Positions 29,269 to 39,394 of a stretch of 64,000 bases of DNA are shown here, piece by piece (the stretch's first letter is position 1; each line of letters begins with the position of its first letter). Location of the stretch: NCBI RefSeq assembly GCF_017980685.1, contig NZ_JACXXO010000004.1, forward strand, positions 186,001 to 250,000. Reading direction: 5' to 3'. The stretch comes from Pseudomonas iridis (GTDB lineage: Bacteria > Pseudomonadota > Gammaproteobacteria > Pseudomonadales > Pseudomonadaceae). The notes beneath the pieces were generated by a model. That model ran no database searches. It saw only the letters and a list, made by a program, of their open reading frames with translations, and was not told where the DNA came from. A program made the position numbers and the translations under genes.

Positions 29269-29559
29269 TCAATTGATCGGCAGAGTGGGTGGCGGCGCCA
29301 ACTGGATTTCCTGAATGGTTTCGATCTGCTCGTGGGCGATGTGCACACCGGTGAGTTCGCCGATCAGGCGCCAATGCTCGTCGAGCACGGTACTGATGGT
29401 CGCCATGCGATCGATCATTTGACGGCTGGCAGCCTTGACCACTTCATCCTCGCTGCGCAGCAGTTCGAAGGACATTGAGGTCATTGACGCGGTGAGATGG
29501 GTCAAGGAGCGAGCCGTATGGCCCAGCAAATCCATTAACAGTTGTTCTTTCGATTCCAT
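29269..29559 (-). CDS. Small helical protein of unknown function
   Basis: This 96-residue protein looks almost entirely helical, with heptad-like Leu/Met spacing (LLMDLLGHTARSLTHLTASM ... MIDRMATISTVLDEH) and a Pro-rich end. An AGGAAG site precedes the ATG. It sits 135 bases upstream of the molybdopterin oxidoreductase on the same strand and may share its promoter. There is no signal peptide or membrane segment. I do not recognise the family. Confidence 0.6.
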   Translation of the reverse strand: MESKEQLLMDLLGHTARSLTHLTASMTSMSFELLRSEDEVVKAASRQMIDRMATISTVLDEHWRLIGELTGVHIAHEQIETIQEIQLAPPPTLPIN

Positions 29560-29963
29560 GCGGAGGCTTCCTGCGTCGCTCGAAAGCTATTTATAACTCA
29601 GCACTTTGCTTTAGCAAATGTTTCAACGCGAACATCCGACCAAGCGATTGCGCGATCACCCGGTATCAAACCGACCTGCGGGGCGCCATACCCGCCACGC
29701 CAGATTGCCAAGCCCGGCAAGGCCAGTGTACAAAGAGGCTCGCTGCTGTCCTGAACCCGGCTTCAAATGCGCGACTGCAACTTGCCGTCCGCCCTCCGAA
29801 TCCCGCAAAAACCGTAGCCTATTGGAAAAACGCGACATTTAGTGTCAATATCGCGCCTCCCCCTATTTCGTCGCCCCTGTGCGGCTTACGCCGCAGGTCT
29901 CGCCCGTTGTTCCGTTAAACAAGGCTTTGAGCATCTGCGGTTTGTAGCAAAAGGTAGTCAATG
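29560..29963. other. Intergenic region with the argF promoter
   Basis: Apart from the promoter/operator candidate at 29823-29851, these 404 bases contain a small GC stem (GTGCGGC/GCCGCA near 29880-29896) in the argF leader. I see no supported ORF; short open frames here lack ribosome-binding sites. Confidence 0.45.
29823..29851 (+). promoter_or_regulatory. Candidate argF promoter with an ArgR-like half-site
   Basis: TTGGAA, 17 bases, CAATAT could be -35/-10 hexamers. On the minus strand, TGTCGC at 29832-29837 followed by eight bases and AA fits the P. aeruginosa ArgR half-site TGTCGCN8AA as I recall it. The overlap would permit arginine repression. Confidence 0.35.
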
Positions 29964-30884
29964 ATGAGCGCAAGGCACTTTCTCTCCCTGATGGATTGCA
30001 CGCCCGAAGAGCTGGTCAGCGTGATCCGTCGAGGCGTTGAGCTCAAGGACCTGCGTAACCGCGGCGTACTGTTCGAGCCTCTGAAAAACCGCGTGCTGGG
30101 GATGATCTTCGAGAAATCCTCGACCCGCACCCGGATCTCGTTCGAGGCCGGCATGATTCAGCTCGGCGGTCAGGCGATCTTTCTTTCGCCGCGCGACACG
30201 CAACTGGGCCGTGGCGAGCCGATCGGCGACTGCGCCATCGTCATGTCGAGCATGCTTGATGCGGTGATGATCCGTACGTTCGCGCACAGCACGCTCACCG
30301 AATTTGCCGCCAACTCGCGCGTACCGGTGATCAACGGCCTGTCCGATGACCTGCACCCGTGCCAGTTGCTGGCCGACATGCAGACTTTTCTTGAACATCG
30401 TGGCTCGATCCAGGGCAAGACCGTGGCCTGGATCGGCGACGGCAACAACATGTGCAACAGCTATATAGAAGCGGCGATCCAGTTCGACTTCCAGTTGCGC
30501 ATCGCCTGCCCGGAAGGCTACGAGCCCAACCCGGAATTCGTCGCCAATGCCGGCGATCGTGTGACCATTGTCCGCGATCCAAAGGATGCCGTGCGCGGTG
30601 CACACCTGGTGAGCACCGACGTCTGGACCTCCATGGGCCAGGAAGAGGAAACCGCCAAGCGCCTCAAGTTGTTCGCACCGTTCCAGGTCAACCGTGCCCT
30701 GCTCGACCTCGCGGCCGAGGACGTGCTGTTCCTGCATTGCCTGCCCGCGCACCGTGGCGAAGAAATCAGTCTCGACCTGCTGGATGACCCGCGCTCCGTC
30801 GCTTGGGATCAGGCAGAAAACCGTCTCCACGCACAGAAGGCCTTGCTCGAGTTCCTCGTCGAACCGGCATATCACCACGCATGA
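29964..30884 (+). CDS. argF: Anabolic ornithine carbamoyltransferase
   Basis: This 306-residue enzyme makes citrulline from ornithine and carbamoyl phosphate. It has the carbamoyl-phosphate loop FEKSSTRTR, the HPCQ motif ([12 protein letters not shown]) and HCLPAHRG near the C-terminus. It resembles anabolic ArgF rather than catabolic ArcB. ATGATG is present at the start; I chose the second ATG because the product then begins MSARHF as in P. aeruginosa. The stop overlaps the following ABC ATPase start by four bases. Confidence 0.97.
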   Translation: MSARHFLSLMDCTPEELVSVIRRGVELKDLRNRGVLFEPLKNRVLGMIFEKSSTRTRISFEAGMIQLGGQAIFLSPRDTQLGRGEPIGDCAIVMSSMLDAVMIRTFAHSTLTEFAANSRVPVINGLSDDLHPCQLLADMQTFLEHRGSIQGKTVAWIGDGNNMCNSYIEAAIQFDFQLRIACPEGYEPNPEFVANAGDRVTIVRDPKDAVRGAHLVSTDVWTSMGQEEETAKRLKLFAPFQVNRALLDLAAEDVLFLHCLPAHRGEEISLDLLDDPRSVAWDQAENRLHAQKALLEFLVEPAYHHA

Positions 30885-31990
30885 GCCATGAATTACTGCT
30901 AAACCTGCGCAACCTCGCTTGCGGCTATCAGGACCAACGTGTGGTGCAGAACCTTAATCTGCACCTCAACGCCGGTGACATCGGTTGCCTGCTCGGCTCG
31001 TCCGGCTGCGGCAAGACCACCACCCTGCGCGCGATTGCCGGTTTCGAACCGGTGCACGAGGGCGAAATCACCCTGGGCGGCGAGACCATTTCCAGCGCCG
31101 GTTTCACCCTGGCGCCCGAGAAACGCCGGATTGGCATGGTGTTTCAGGACTACGCGCTGTTTCCGCACCTGAGTGTTGCGGACAACATTGCCTTTGGCAT
31201 TCGCAAGCACCCGAACAAAACGCGCGTCACCGAAGAGCTGCTGGAGCTGGTCAACCTGAAAAACCTCGGCAAGCGCTTCCCGCACGAGCTCTCCGGTGGC
31301 CAGCAACAGCGCGTAGCCCTCGCCCGCGCCTTGGCGCCAGAGCCGCAATTGCTGCTGCTTGATGAACCATTCTCCAACCTCGATGGCGAACTGCGACGCA
31401 AGCTCAGCCACGAAGTGCGCGACATCCTCAAGGCTCGTGGCACCAGCGCAATTCTGGTAACCCACGACCAGGAAGAAGCCTTTGCGGTGAGCGATCACGT
31501 CGGCGTTTTCAAGGAAGGTCGACTGGAGCAATGGGACACGCCGTACAACCTGTATCACGAACCGGCAACCCAGTTTGTGGCCAGTTTTATCGGTCAGGGC
31601 TACTTCATTCGCGGCCAGCTCGCCAGCCCGGAATCGGTGCAGACCGAACTCGGCGAATTGCGCGGCAATCGGGCTTATACCTGGCCAATTGGCGGCGCGG
31701 TGGATGTGTTGCTGCGTCCGGATGACATCGTGTATGCACCGGATAGCGCGCTGAAGGCGCAGATTGTCGGCAAGACGTTCCAGGGCGCCTCGACGCTGTA
31801 TCGCCTGCAACTGCCGACCGGTGCACAACTTGAGTCTATTTTCCCGAGCCACGCCGATCATCATGTCGGTGCTGAGGTAGGCATTCGCGTTGCGGCCGAA
31901 CACCTGGTGTTGTTCCAGGCCTCGGGTAGCACGGTGGCGCAGATTCCCGCGGTGGAAAACGGCGTTCGGCGCTACAGCACTGCTCTCTGA
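30881..31990 (+). CDS. ABC transporter ATP-binding protein (FbpC/PotA-like)
   Basis: This 369-residue ATPase has Walker [12 protein letters not shown], signature [15 protein letters not shown], Walker [13 protein letters not shown], the H-loop VTHDQEEAF, and a C-terminal TOBE-like domain of about 120 residues ([15 protein letters not shown]). The domain build fits Fe(III)/spermidine-type importers. No permease or binding-protein gene is adjacent, so the partners must be elsewhere. It is coupled to argF by an ATGA overlap, as for PA3537-PA3538; the reason for this linkage is unknown. Confidence 0.9.
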   Translation: MSHELLLNLRNLACGYQDQRVVQNLNLHLNAGDIGCLLGSSGCGKTTTLRAIAGFEPVHEGEITLGGETISSAGFTLAPEKRRIGMVFQDYALFPHLSVADNIAFGIRKHPNKTRVTEELLELVNLKNLGKRFPHELSGGQQQRVALARALAPEPQLLLLDEPFSNLDGELRRKLSHEVRDILKARGTSAILVTHDQEEAFAVSDHVGVFKEGRLEQWDTPYNLYHEPATQFVASFIGQGYFIRGQLASPESVQTELGELRGNRAYTWPIGGAVDVLLRPDDIVYAPDSALKAQIVGKTFQGASTLYRLQLPTGAQLESIFPSHADHHVGAEVGIRVAAEHLVLFQASGSTVAQIPAVENGVRRYSTAL

Positions 31991-31995
31991 AGATT

Positions 31996-32060
31996 AAAAG
32001 ATCGCAGCATTCGGCAGCTCCTACAGGATCAGTGTAGGGCTGCCGAGGCTGCGATCTTTT
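31996..32060. repeat. Inverted-repeat element (AAAAGATCGCAGC type), possible terminator
   Basis: The perfect outer arms AAAAGATCGCAGC/GCTGCGATCTTTT enclose CGGCAGC...CTACA / TGTAG...GCTGCCG, giving a 65-base foldback between convergent genes. The terminal T-run would allow it to end transcription on either strand. It is a common pseudomonad intergenic repeat. Confidence 0.75.
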
Positions 32061-32066
32061 CGTTTC

Positions 32067-32849
32067 TCAACCCAACAGTAATGTGCCGCTCGCAACCAGC
32101 GTTGCATTCCCGCCAATCTTCACCCGCTCCCCCTCGAACCGACAGAACAACTCCCCGCCTCGTGCCGAACGCTGACACGCGGTCAGGCTCGATTTGCCCA
32201 GACGCTTCGACCAGTAAGGGATCAGGCTGCAATGAGTCGAACCGGTCACCGGGTCTTCATTGATGCCAATCGCCGGAGCGAAATAACGCGAGACGAAATC
32301 GTGCTGATTGCCGCGCGCAGTGACGATAGCGCCCAGCCACGGCAGTTTGGCCAACGCGACCATGTCCGGCGTGCACTCGAGCACCGCCTGCTCCGATTCA
32401 AGCACCACGAACAGTTCGTTGGAGCCCAGCACATCCACCGCCTCGACACCCAGCGCACGCTCGACATCCAGCGTCACACCAATCTCCGACGGCACAATCG
32501 AGGGAAAATCCAGCCACAGGCGGCCCTCCTCACGGCTTACGCTCAGCGGCCCGGACTTGCAGGTGAAGTCGATACGTTCAGCACTTTCCTTGTAGATTTC
32601 GAACAGAACATAAGCGCTGGCCAGCGTCGCGTGACCGCACAACGGCACTTCGGTGGTCGGGGTAAACCAACGGATATGCCAAGCCTGGCCTTCACGCACC
32701 ATAAACGCGGTTTCCGCCAGATTGTGTTCGGCGGCGATTTTCTGCATCAACTCATCGGCGAGCCACGCATCGAGCCGATAGACCATTGCCGGATTGCCAC
32801 TGAACGGCCGATCACTGAACGCGTCGACCTGATGAAATTCGAGCTGCAT
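32067..32849 (-). CDS. PhzF-family isomerase/epimerase
   Basis: This 260-residue protein belongs to the PhzF/YddE family of diaminopimelate-epimerase fold. It has the N-terminal QVDAFSDRPFSGNPAMV, the catalytic glutamate in NLAETAFM (about 46), PLCGHATLASA, and the C-terminal mirror motif GINEDPVTGSTHCSL. PhzF itself isomerises DHHA in phenazine synthesis, but no phz genes are nearby and most homologues have no known substrate. It is monocistronic. Confidence 0.9.
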   Translation of the reverse strand: MQLEFHQVDAFSDRPFSGNPAMVYRLDAWLADELMQKIAAEHNLAETAFMVREGQAWHIRWFTPTTEVPLCGHATLASAYVLFEIYKESAERIDFTCKSGPLSVSREEGRLWLDFPSIVPSEIGVTLDVERALGVEAVDVLGSNELFVVLESEQAVLECTPDMVALAKLPWLGAIVTARGNQHDFVSRYFAPAIGINEDPVTGSTHCSLIPYWSKRLGKSSLTACQRSARGGELFCRFEGERVKIGGNATLVASGTLLLG

Positions 32850-32947
32850 AACCTTCTCCCTAAGTCAGTCGGCAGAGCATGCAATCACGATGAAATCGGC
32901 GCCAGTGACAGATCCGGCGAAATTTCTTCATACAGCGCAGGTGAATG

Positions 32948-33418
32948 TCACGCTCGGCCAATATCGGCAAATTTCGCCTGGGTGTGTTCGGCAAGTATTG
33001 TCGGCGCCAGTTCGACCTCCAGCCCTCGCCGACCGGCGCTGACATAGATAGAAGCAAAACCCTGGGCTGAATTATCAATAAAGGTGCGCAGGCGCTTTTT
33101 CTGCCCCAAAGGGCTGATACCACCCAACAAATACCCAGTGGAGCGCTGAGCCGCCGCCGGGTCTGCCATCTCGGCTTTTTTCACGCCAGCGGCATGGGCC
33201 AAGCCCTTGAGGTCGAGGCTTCCGACGACCGGCACCACCGCCACCAGCAATTCGCCTTTTTCACTGGCCGCCAGCAGCGTCTTGAACACCTGCGCAGGCT
33301 CGAGGCCAAGCTTCTCTGCGGCCTCCAGCCCATAGGACGCGGCCTTCGGGTCATGTTCGTAACTGTGCACGCGATGTTCGGCACGAACTTTTTTCAACAG
33401 GTCCAACGCAGGGGTCAT
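32948..33418 (-). CDS. ybaK: Cys-tRNA(Pro)/Cys-tRNA(Cys) deacylase YbaK
   Basis: This 156-residue trans-editing protein hydrolyses mischarged Cys-tRNA(Pro). Family marks are the N-terminal HSYEHDP, the conserved lysine in QVFKTLLA, and the C-terminal [15 protein letters not shown] substrate loop with [13 protein letters not shown] bases replaced by IYVSAGRRG. The start lies close to the promoter region shared with the rightward glpF transcript. Confidence 0.94.
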   Translation of the reverse strand: MTPALDLLKKVRAEHRVHSYEHDPKAASYGLEAAEKLGLEPAQVFKTLLAASEKGELLVAVVPVVGSLDLKGLAHAAGVKKAEMADPAAAQRSTGYLLGGISPLGQKKRLRTFIDNSAQGFASIYVSAGRRGLEVELAPTILAEHTQAKFADIGRA

Positions 33419-33780
33419 GGCAACTCCAGGCTCGGCAGTGGCAGGAAATTCCTGCGCAGGATTCTAGGCCATCACATCACAAAAGGCTCTATTCCAGGCC
33501 ACGTTTCTCGCGGCCTGCGGGTATTCCGAGCACGTATCTCTGCGCCGACGGCACGCAATCATTCACACCACGAATAGTTACATTGTGACCGACAGTTCAC
33601 TTTCGACCTTTGACAGCTTTGTTTCTTGTCTATATTTTTTCGAATCTGAATAATGTAAGAATTGCGGTCACCACAGCACCCAGCAGTAAACCGGGAACAG
33701 GATGGGGATCCTGCCTCGGAGAAGATCGCGCCTTGCCCTGTTGGCAACGCGCCAGACAACAACAAAAATCGAGGTTTTCA
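33419..33780. other. Intergenic region upstream of glpF
   Basis: These 362 bases hold the divergent ybaK and glpF promoters and the glpF leader. The candidate glpF promoter and GlpR-like motif (33610-33652) are listed separately. I see no other ORF or repeat. Confidence 0.5.
33610..33652 (+). promoter_or_regulatory. Candidate glpF promoter and GlpR-like motif
   Basis: TTGACA (33610-33615) and TATTTT (33633-33638) are spaced 17 bases apart. Directly after comes TTTTCGAATCTGAATA (33637-33652), the same TTTTCG-N4-TGAAYA pattern found before glpD. A repressor bound here would block the promoter. Confidence 0.45.
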
Positions 33781-34632
33781 ATGACAACTGCTTTACAGCA
33801 ACCATCGCTCTCGGGCCAATGCATGGCCGAGTTCCTGGGTACTGCACTCCTGATCTTCTTCGGCACCGGTTGTGTCGCCGCGCTCAAAGTCGCGGGCGCC
33901 AGCTTCGGCCTGTGGGAAATCAGCATCATCTGGGGCGTCGGCGTGAGCATGGCGATCTACCTCACCGCCGGTGTTTCCGGCGCGCACCTGAACCCTGCCG
34001 TGAGCATCGCCCTGACAATCTTCGCCGACTTCGAAAAGCGCAAACTGCCGTTCTACATCCTCTCGCAAATTGCCGGCGCCTTCTGCGGTGCACTGTTGGT
34101 TTACACGCTTTACAGCAACCTTTTCTTCGATTTCGAACAAACCCATCAAATGGTTCGTGGCTCGGCCGCCAGCCTTGAATTGGCGTCGGTGTTCTCGACA
34201 TTCCCGAACCCGGTGCTGTCGACCGCCCAGGCGTTCCTGGTCGAGATGATCATTACCGCGATCCTGATGGGCGTGATCATGGCCCTGACCGACGACAACA
34301 ACGGACTGCCACGCGGCCCGATGGCACCGTTGCTGATCGGTTTGCTGATTGCGGTGATCGGCAGCTCGATGGGCCCGCTGACCGGTTTTGCGATGAACCC
34401 GGCGCGTGATTTTGGTCCGAAACTGATGACTTTCTTTGCGGGCTGGGGTGAAATTTCCTTCACTGGCGGCCGTGATATTCCGTATTTCCTGATTCCGATT
34501 TTTGCACCGATTGTCGGTGCCTGCCTCGGCGCTGCCGGGTATCGCGGGCTCATCGCCCGTCACCTGACCGGCGCCACACCTGCTACAAAGGATGCAGAAC
34601 CGGCCATTGACGGCAAACCAAGAACTTCTTGA
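33781..34632 (+). CDS. glpF: Glycerol uptake facilitator (aquaglyceroporin)
   Basis: This 283-residue six-helix channel has both pore half-helix motifs: NPA in SGAHLNPAVS and NPAR in GFAMNPARDFGPK, where the Asp after NPAR is typical of glycerol-conducting members. It lets glycerol enter for GlpK to trap by phosphorylation; glpK follows 77 bases on. A hairpin between the two genes may stabilise or attenuate the message. The tail after residue 255 is hydrophilic and variable. Confidence 0.98.
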   Translation: MTTALQQPSLSGQCMAEFLGTALLIFFGTGCVAALKVAGASFGLWEISIIWGVGVSMAIYLTAGVSGAHLNPAVSIALTIFADFEKRKLPFYILSQIAGAFCGALLVYTLYSNLFFDFEQTHQMVRGSAASLELASVFSTFPNPVLSTAQAFLVEMIITAILMGVIMALTDDNNGLPRGPMAPLLIGLLIAVIGSSMGPLTGFAMNPARDFGPKLMTFFAGWGEISFTGGRDIPYFLIPIFAPIVGACLGAAGYRGLIARHLTGATPATKDAEPAIDGKPRTS

Positions 34633-34639
34633 AACAGTC

Positions 34640-36212
<1,573 letters not shown>

Positions 36213-36307
36213 GCCAGTCTGAGGACTGACTAAAGCTGGAAACTGGTCGGGAGGAGATTCCTGCGGCATCATGGGCAAATTTTGCACGGCAGCCCAAAGG
36301 AAGCCCC

Positions 36308-37063
36308 ATGAATCTGCCTCCCCGTCAGCAGCAAATCCTCGAGCTGGTCCGCGAACGCGGCTATGTGAGCATCGAGGAAATGGCTACGCTGTTCGTTGTT
36401 ACCCCGCAAACCATCCGCCGCGACATCAATCAGCTCGCGGAAGCCAATCTGCTGCGTCGTTACCACGGCGGCGCTGCCTACGATTCGAGCGTCGAAAACA
36501 CGGCCTATGCGATGCGCGCCGATCAGATGCGCGATGAAAAACAACGCATTGGTGAAGCCATCGCCGCACAGATTCCCGATCATGCCTCGCTGTTTATCAA
36601 CATCGGCACCACCACCGAATCGATTGCCCGCGCCCTGCTCAACCACAACCACCTGAAAATCATCACCAATAACCTGCACGTGGCGTCGATGCTCAGTGCC
36701 AAGGATGATTTCGATGTGCTGCTGACCGGTGGCAATGTCCGTCGCGATGGCGGTGTGGTGGGTCAGGCGAGTGTGGATTTCATCAATCAGTTCAAGGTTG
36801 ATTTTGCCCTGGTCGGTATCAGTGGTATCGACGAGGACGGCAGTCTGCTCGACTTCGATTATCAGGAAGTCCGGGTTTCGCAAGCGATCATTGCCAATGC
36901 ACGCCAGGTGATTCTGGCGGCGGACTCGAGCAAGTTCGGGCGTAACGCGATGATCCGGCTCGGGCCAATCAGCCTGATTGATTGCCTGGTGACCGACCAG
37001 CAACCGGTGCCGGCATTGGCGCAGTTGTTGAGCCAGCACAAGATTCGCCTGGAAGTCGTTTAG
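36308..37063 (+). CDS. glpR: DeoR-family repressor of the glp regulon
   Basis: This 251-residue regulator has an N-terminal DeoR helix-turn-helix ([19 protein letters not shown] ... [13 protein letters not shown]) and a C-terminal sugar-phosphate-binding domain ([42 protein letters not shown]). It represses glycerol genes until glycerol 3-phosphate binds. It lies between glpK and glpD as in P. aeruginosa. A REP pair separates it from glpD. Confidence 0.96.
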   Translation: MNLPPRQQQILELVRERGYVSIEEMATLFVVTPQTIRRDINQLAEANLLRRYHGGAAYDSSVENTAYAMRADQMRDEKQRIGEAIAAQIPDHASLFINIGTTTESIARALLNHNHLKIITNNLHVASMLSAKDDFDVLLTGGNVRRDGGVVGQASVDFINQFKVDFALVGISGIDEDGSLLDFDYQEVRVSQAIIANARQVILAADSSKFGRNAMIRLGPISLIDCLVTDQQPVPALAQLLSQHKIRLEVV

Positions 37064-37095
37064 CCCCCCTAATCTTCATTTGCTGCGCCGACGCC

Positions 37096-37161
37096 TTCGC
37101 GAGCAGGCTCGCTCCCACACTGGAATGCATTTCAAACTGTGGGAGCGAACCTGCTCGCGAA
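37096..37161. repeat. REP pair in reversed arrangement
   Basis: TTCGCGAGCAGGCTCGCTCC (from 37096) and its inverted copy ending at 37161 lie with their TGTGGGAG ends facing inwards, the opposite of the pairs at 435 and 9952. Confidence 0.8.
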
Positions 37162-37292
37162 TGCAATCGAGTAAAAAGCACGCCTCTAGCGCCCCTTCGC
37201 GCATTTAATGTTCGGAAATTTTCCTTTAACGGCCCTTCGATGAGTTTTTTCAATCGAATGCGACTGGCTGTGCGCGTGTTTATGGGCTACCA

Positions 37293-37317
37293 TTTTCGTA
37301 AATGAACATTAATGTTC
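37293..37317 (+). promoter_or_regulatory. Candidate GlpR operator upstream of glpD
   Basis: TTTTCGTAAATGAACA (37293-37308) matches the motif before glpF. It runs into a perfect 14-base palindrome GAACATTAATGTTC (37304-37317). A further AATGTTCGG half-site lies at 37207-37215. The region is 40-150 bases before glpD. Confidence 0.55.
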
Positions 37318-37358
37318 GAATTCAAATATAGAAAATCACAAGAGCCCGAGGCCAGCCG

Positions 37359-38894
37359 ATGTCTACATCTACCTTGCGTACGCCCCCTATCTCCGAGATC
37401 TACGATATCGCCGTCATCGGTGGCGGGATCAATGGGGTGGGGATCGCAGCGGATGCCGCCGGTCGCGGTCTCTCGGTGTTCCTTTGCGAAAAAGATGATT
37501 TGGCCAGCCACACCTCGTCGTCCAGCAGCAAGCTGATCCACGGTGGTCTGCGCTATCTCGAACATTACGAGTTCCGCCTGGTGCGTGAAGCGCTGGCTGA
37601 ACGCGAAGTGTTGCTTGCCAAGGCGCCGCACATCGTCAAGCCGATGCGCTTCGTGCTGCCGCACCGCCCGCACCTGCGTCCGGCGTGGATGATTCGTGCC
37701 GGCCTGTTCCTGTACGACAACCTCGGCAAGCGCGAAAAACTCGCCGGTTCGCGCAGTCTCAAGTTCGGCGCCGACAGCGCACTGAAAAGCGAAATCACCA
37801 AAGGCTTCGAATACTCCGATTGCTGGGTCGACGACGCCCGCCTCGTGGTACTGAACGCCATGGCTGCGCGGGAAAAAGGCGCCCATGTGCACACCCAGAC
37901 CCGTTGCGTCAGCGCACGCCGCGCCAAAGGTTTGTGGCACCTGAATCTTGAGCGCGCCGACGGCAGCCTGTTCTCGATCACCGCCAAAGCACTGGTCAAC
38001 GCCGCGGGTCCATGGGTTGCCAAGTTCATTCGCGACGACCTGAAGATGGAATCGCCATACGGCATCCGTCTGATTCAGGGCAGCCACGTCATCGTGCCGA
38101 AGCTGTACGAAGGCGAACATGCGCACATTCTGCAAAACGAAGATCAGCGCATCGTTTTCACCATTCCATACCTGAACCACTTCACCTTGATCGGCACCAC
38201 CGACCGCGAGTACACCGGCGATCCAGCCAAAGTGGCGATCACCGACGGCGAAACCGATTACCTGCTGAAAGTGGTCAACGCACACTTCAAGAAGCAAGTC
38301 AGCCGCGACGACATCCAGCACAGCTACTCGGGTGTGCGTCCGCTGTGCAACGACGAGTCCGATAACCCGTCGGCCGTGACTCGCGATTACACCTTGGCAT
38401 TGTCGGGTGGCGGTGAAGAAGCACCGCTGCTGTCGGTATTCGGCGGCAAGCTGACCACCTACCGCAAACTCGCCGAGTCGGCGATGGCGCAGTTGATGCC
38501 GCATTTCACCCAGATGCGCCCGAGCTGGACTGCTTCGGCGACCCTGCCAGGCGGCGAAGACATGACCACCCCGCAGGCCTTGAGCGCATTGATCCGCGAC
38601 AAGTTCGACTTCGTGCCAACCGAGATCGCCCGCCGCTGGTCTACCACCTACGGCAGCCGTACATGGCGCATGCTCGAAGGCGTGGAAACCCTCGCGGACA
38701 TGGGTGAACACATTGGTGGCGGGCTCTACACCCGTGAGGTCGACTACCTGTGCAGCGAAGAGTGGGCAACGACCGCGCACGATATTCTGTGGCGTCGCAG
38801 CAAGCTAGGGCTGTTCACCACACCTGCCGAGCAGGAGAAACTGGCGGCGTATCTGGGCAAGGTCGAGCAGAATCGCAAGATTGAAGCCGCTTGA
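37359..38894 (+). CDS. glpD: Aerobic glycerol-3-phosphate dehydrogenase
   Basis: This 511-residue membrane-associated flavoenzyme oxidises glycerol 3-phosphate to dihydroxyacetone phosphate and feeds electrons to quinone. The N-terminal FAD-binding Rossmann motif is DIAVIGGGINGVGIA, with SSSSSKLIHGGLRYLEHYE and the C-terminal GGKLTTYRKLAE. It has its own leader with GlpR-type palindromes and ends at a strong terminator. Confidence 0.99.
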   Translation: MSTSTLRTPPISEIYDIAVIGGGINGVGIAADAAGRGLSVFLCEKDDLASHTSSSSSKLIHGGLRYLEHYEFRLVREALAEREVLLAKAPHIVKPMRFVLPHRPHLRPAWMIRAGLFLYDNLGKREKLAGSRSLKFGADSALKSEITKGFEYSDCWVDDARLVVLNAMAAREKGAHVHTQTRCVSARRAKGLWHLNLERADGSLFSITAKALVNAAGPWVAKFIRDDLKMESPYGIRLIQGSHVIVPKLYEGEHAHILQNEDQRIVFTIPYLNHFTLIGTTDREYTGDPAKVAITDGETDYLLKVVNAHFKKQVSRDDIQHSYSGVRPLCNDESDNPSAVTRDYTLALSGGGEEAPLLSVFGGKLTTYRKLAESAMAQLMPHFTQMRPSWTASATLPGGEDMTTPQALSALIRDKFDFVPTEIARRWSTTYGSRTWRMLEGVETLADMGEHIGGGLYTREVDYLCSEEWATTAHDILWRRSKLGLFTTPAEQEKLAAYLGKVEQNRKIEAA

Positions 38895-38916
38895 TCACCT
38901 GATTAGCGCTGGAACG

Positions 38917-38952
38917 AAAGCCCCTGGATTGTGAGATTCAGGGGCTTTTTTT
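38917..38952 (+). terminator. Rho-independent terminator of glpD
   Basis: AAAGCCCCTG/CAGGGGCTTTTTTT forms a stem with a 12-base loop, 23 bases beyond glpD. Confidence 0.85.
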
Positions 38953-38971
38953 GCGTCAGTAAGACCCATTC

Positions 38972-39131
38972 CCCCTCACCCCAGCCCTCTCCCCCAAGGG
39001 GTAGAGGGGAAAGGGAGCAGATCTTTATGGGGTTCAACTCCTGAGTTCGACTCGGTATCTAAAGTCGAAGTAACTCATCCAGACAACTCGGTCAGTCCCC
39101 TCTCCCTCCGGGAGAGGGCCAGGGTGAGGGG
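38972..39131. repeat. 160-base MITE-like element with long terminal inverted repeats
   Basis: The ends CCCCTCACCCCAGCCCTCTC (38972) and GAGAGGGCCAGGGTGAGGGG (to 39131) are inverted repeats of about 22 bases. They enclose an AT-richer core of roughly 115 bases with no ORF. The right 40 bases recur almost identically at 46478-46516. Such non-coding CCCTCACCC elements are scattered in Pseudomonas genomes. Confidence 0.75.
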
Positions 39132-39141
39132 CCTCCATCCA

Positions 39142-39186
39142 TTCGGTTTTCCGAACGCGACTTTGCGGTCGATTCGGTTAACCGGA
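39142..39186 (+). promoter_or_regulatory. Two AauR-type activator sites upstream of aatJ
   Basis: TTCGGTTTTCCGAA (39142-39155) is a perfect match to the inverted repeat TTCGGNNNNCCGAA recalled for P. putida AauR. TTCGGTTAACCGGA (39173-39186) is a one-mismatch copy, 31 bases further on (three helical turns). They sit 80-120 bases upstream of the sigma-54 promoter, as expected of enhancer sites. Confidence 0.75.
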
Positions 39187-39262
39187 TCAGATACGCCACA
39201 AAAATCCGCCATAAAAGTTTAATAGCTTTATAAATCAAAGCCTTAGCTGTTATCGACTGGTA

Positions 39263-39278
39263 TGGCACGACTCATGCT
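39263..39278 (+). promoter_or_regulatory. Sigma-54 promoter of aatJQMP
   Basis: TGGCACGACTCATGCT matches the -24/-12 pattern TGGCACGN4TTGCW with correct ten-base GG-to-GC spacing. It is followed by a leader of about 105 bases to aatJ. The regulator AauR, encoded downstream, is a sigma-54 activator. Confidence 0.8.
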
Positions 39279-39394
39279 CTACACTCTCTCGACGAATGCC
39301 TGTTGTGCCAACACTGCAGGAGCCGTCAGGCATTCGAAGCACAAAAGGGCCGACAAACTGGCTCCATAAAAAAAACAATGTCGAGGAAAATTTG

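Noticed and set aside
36969..37253. Small open frames through the REP pair between glpR and glpD
   Set aside because: They are generated by the GC-rich palindromes, lack ribosome-binding sites and cross the repeat arms.
37287..38780. 497-codon minus-strand frame opposite glpD
   Set aside because: Antisense shadow; no domain content and it would overlap the glpD operator.
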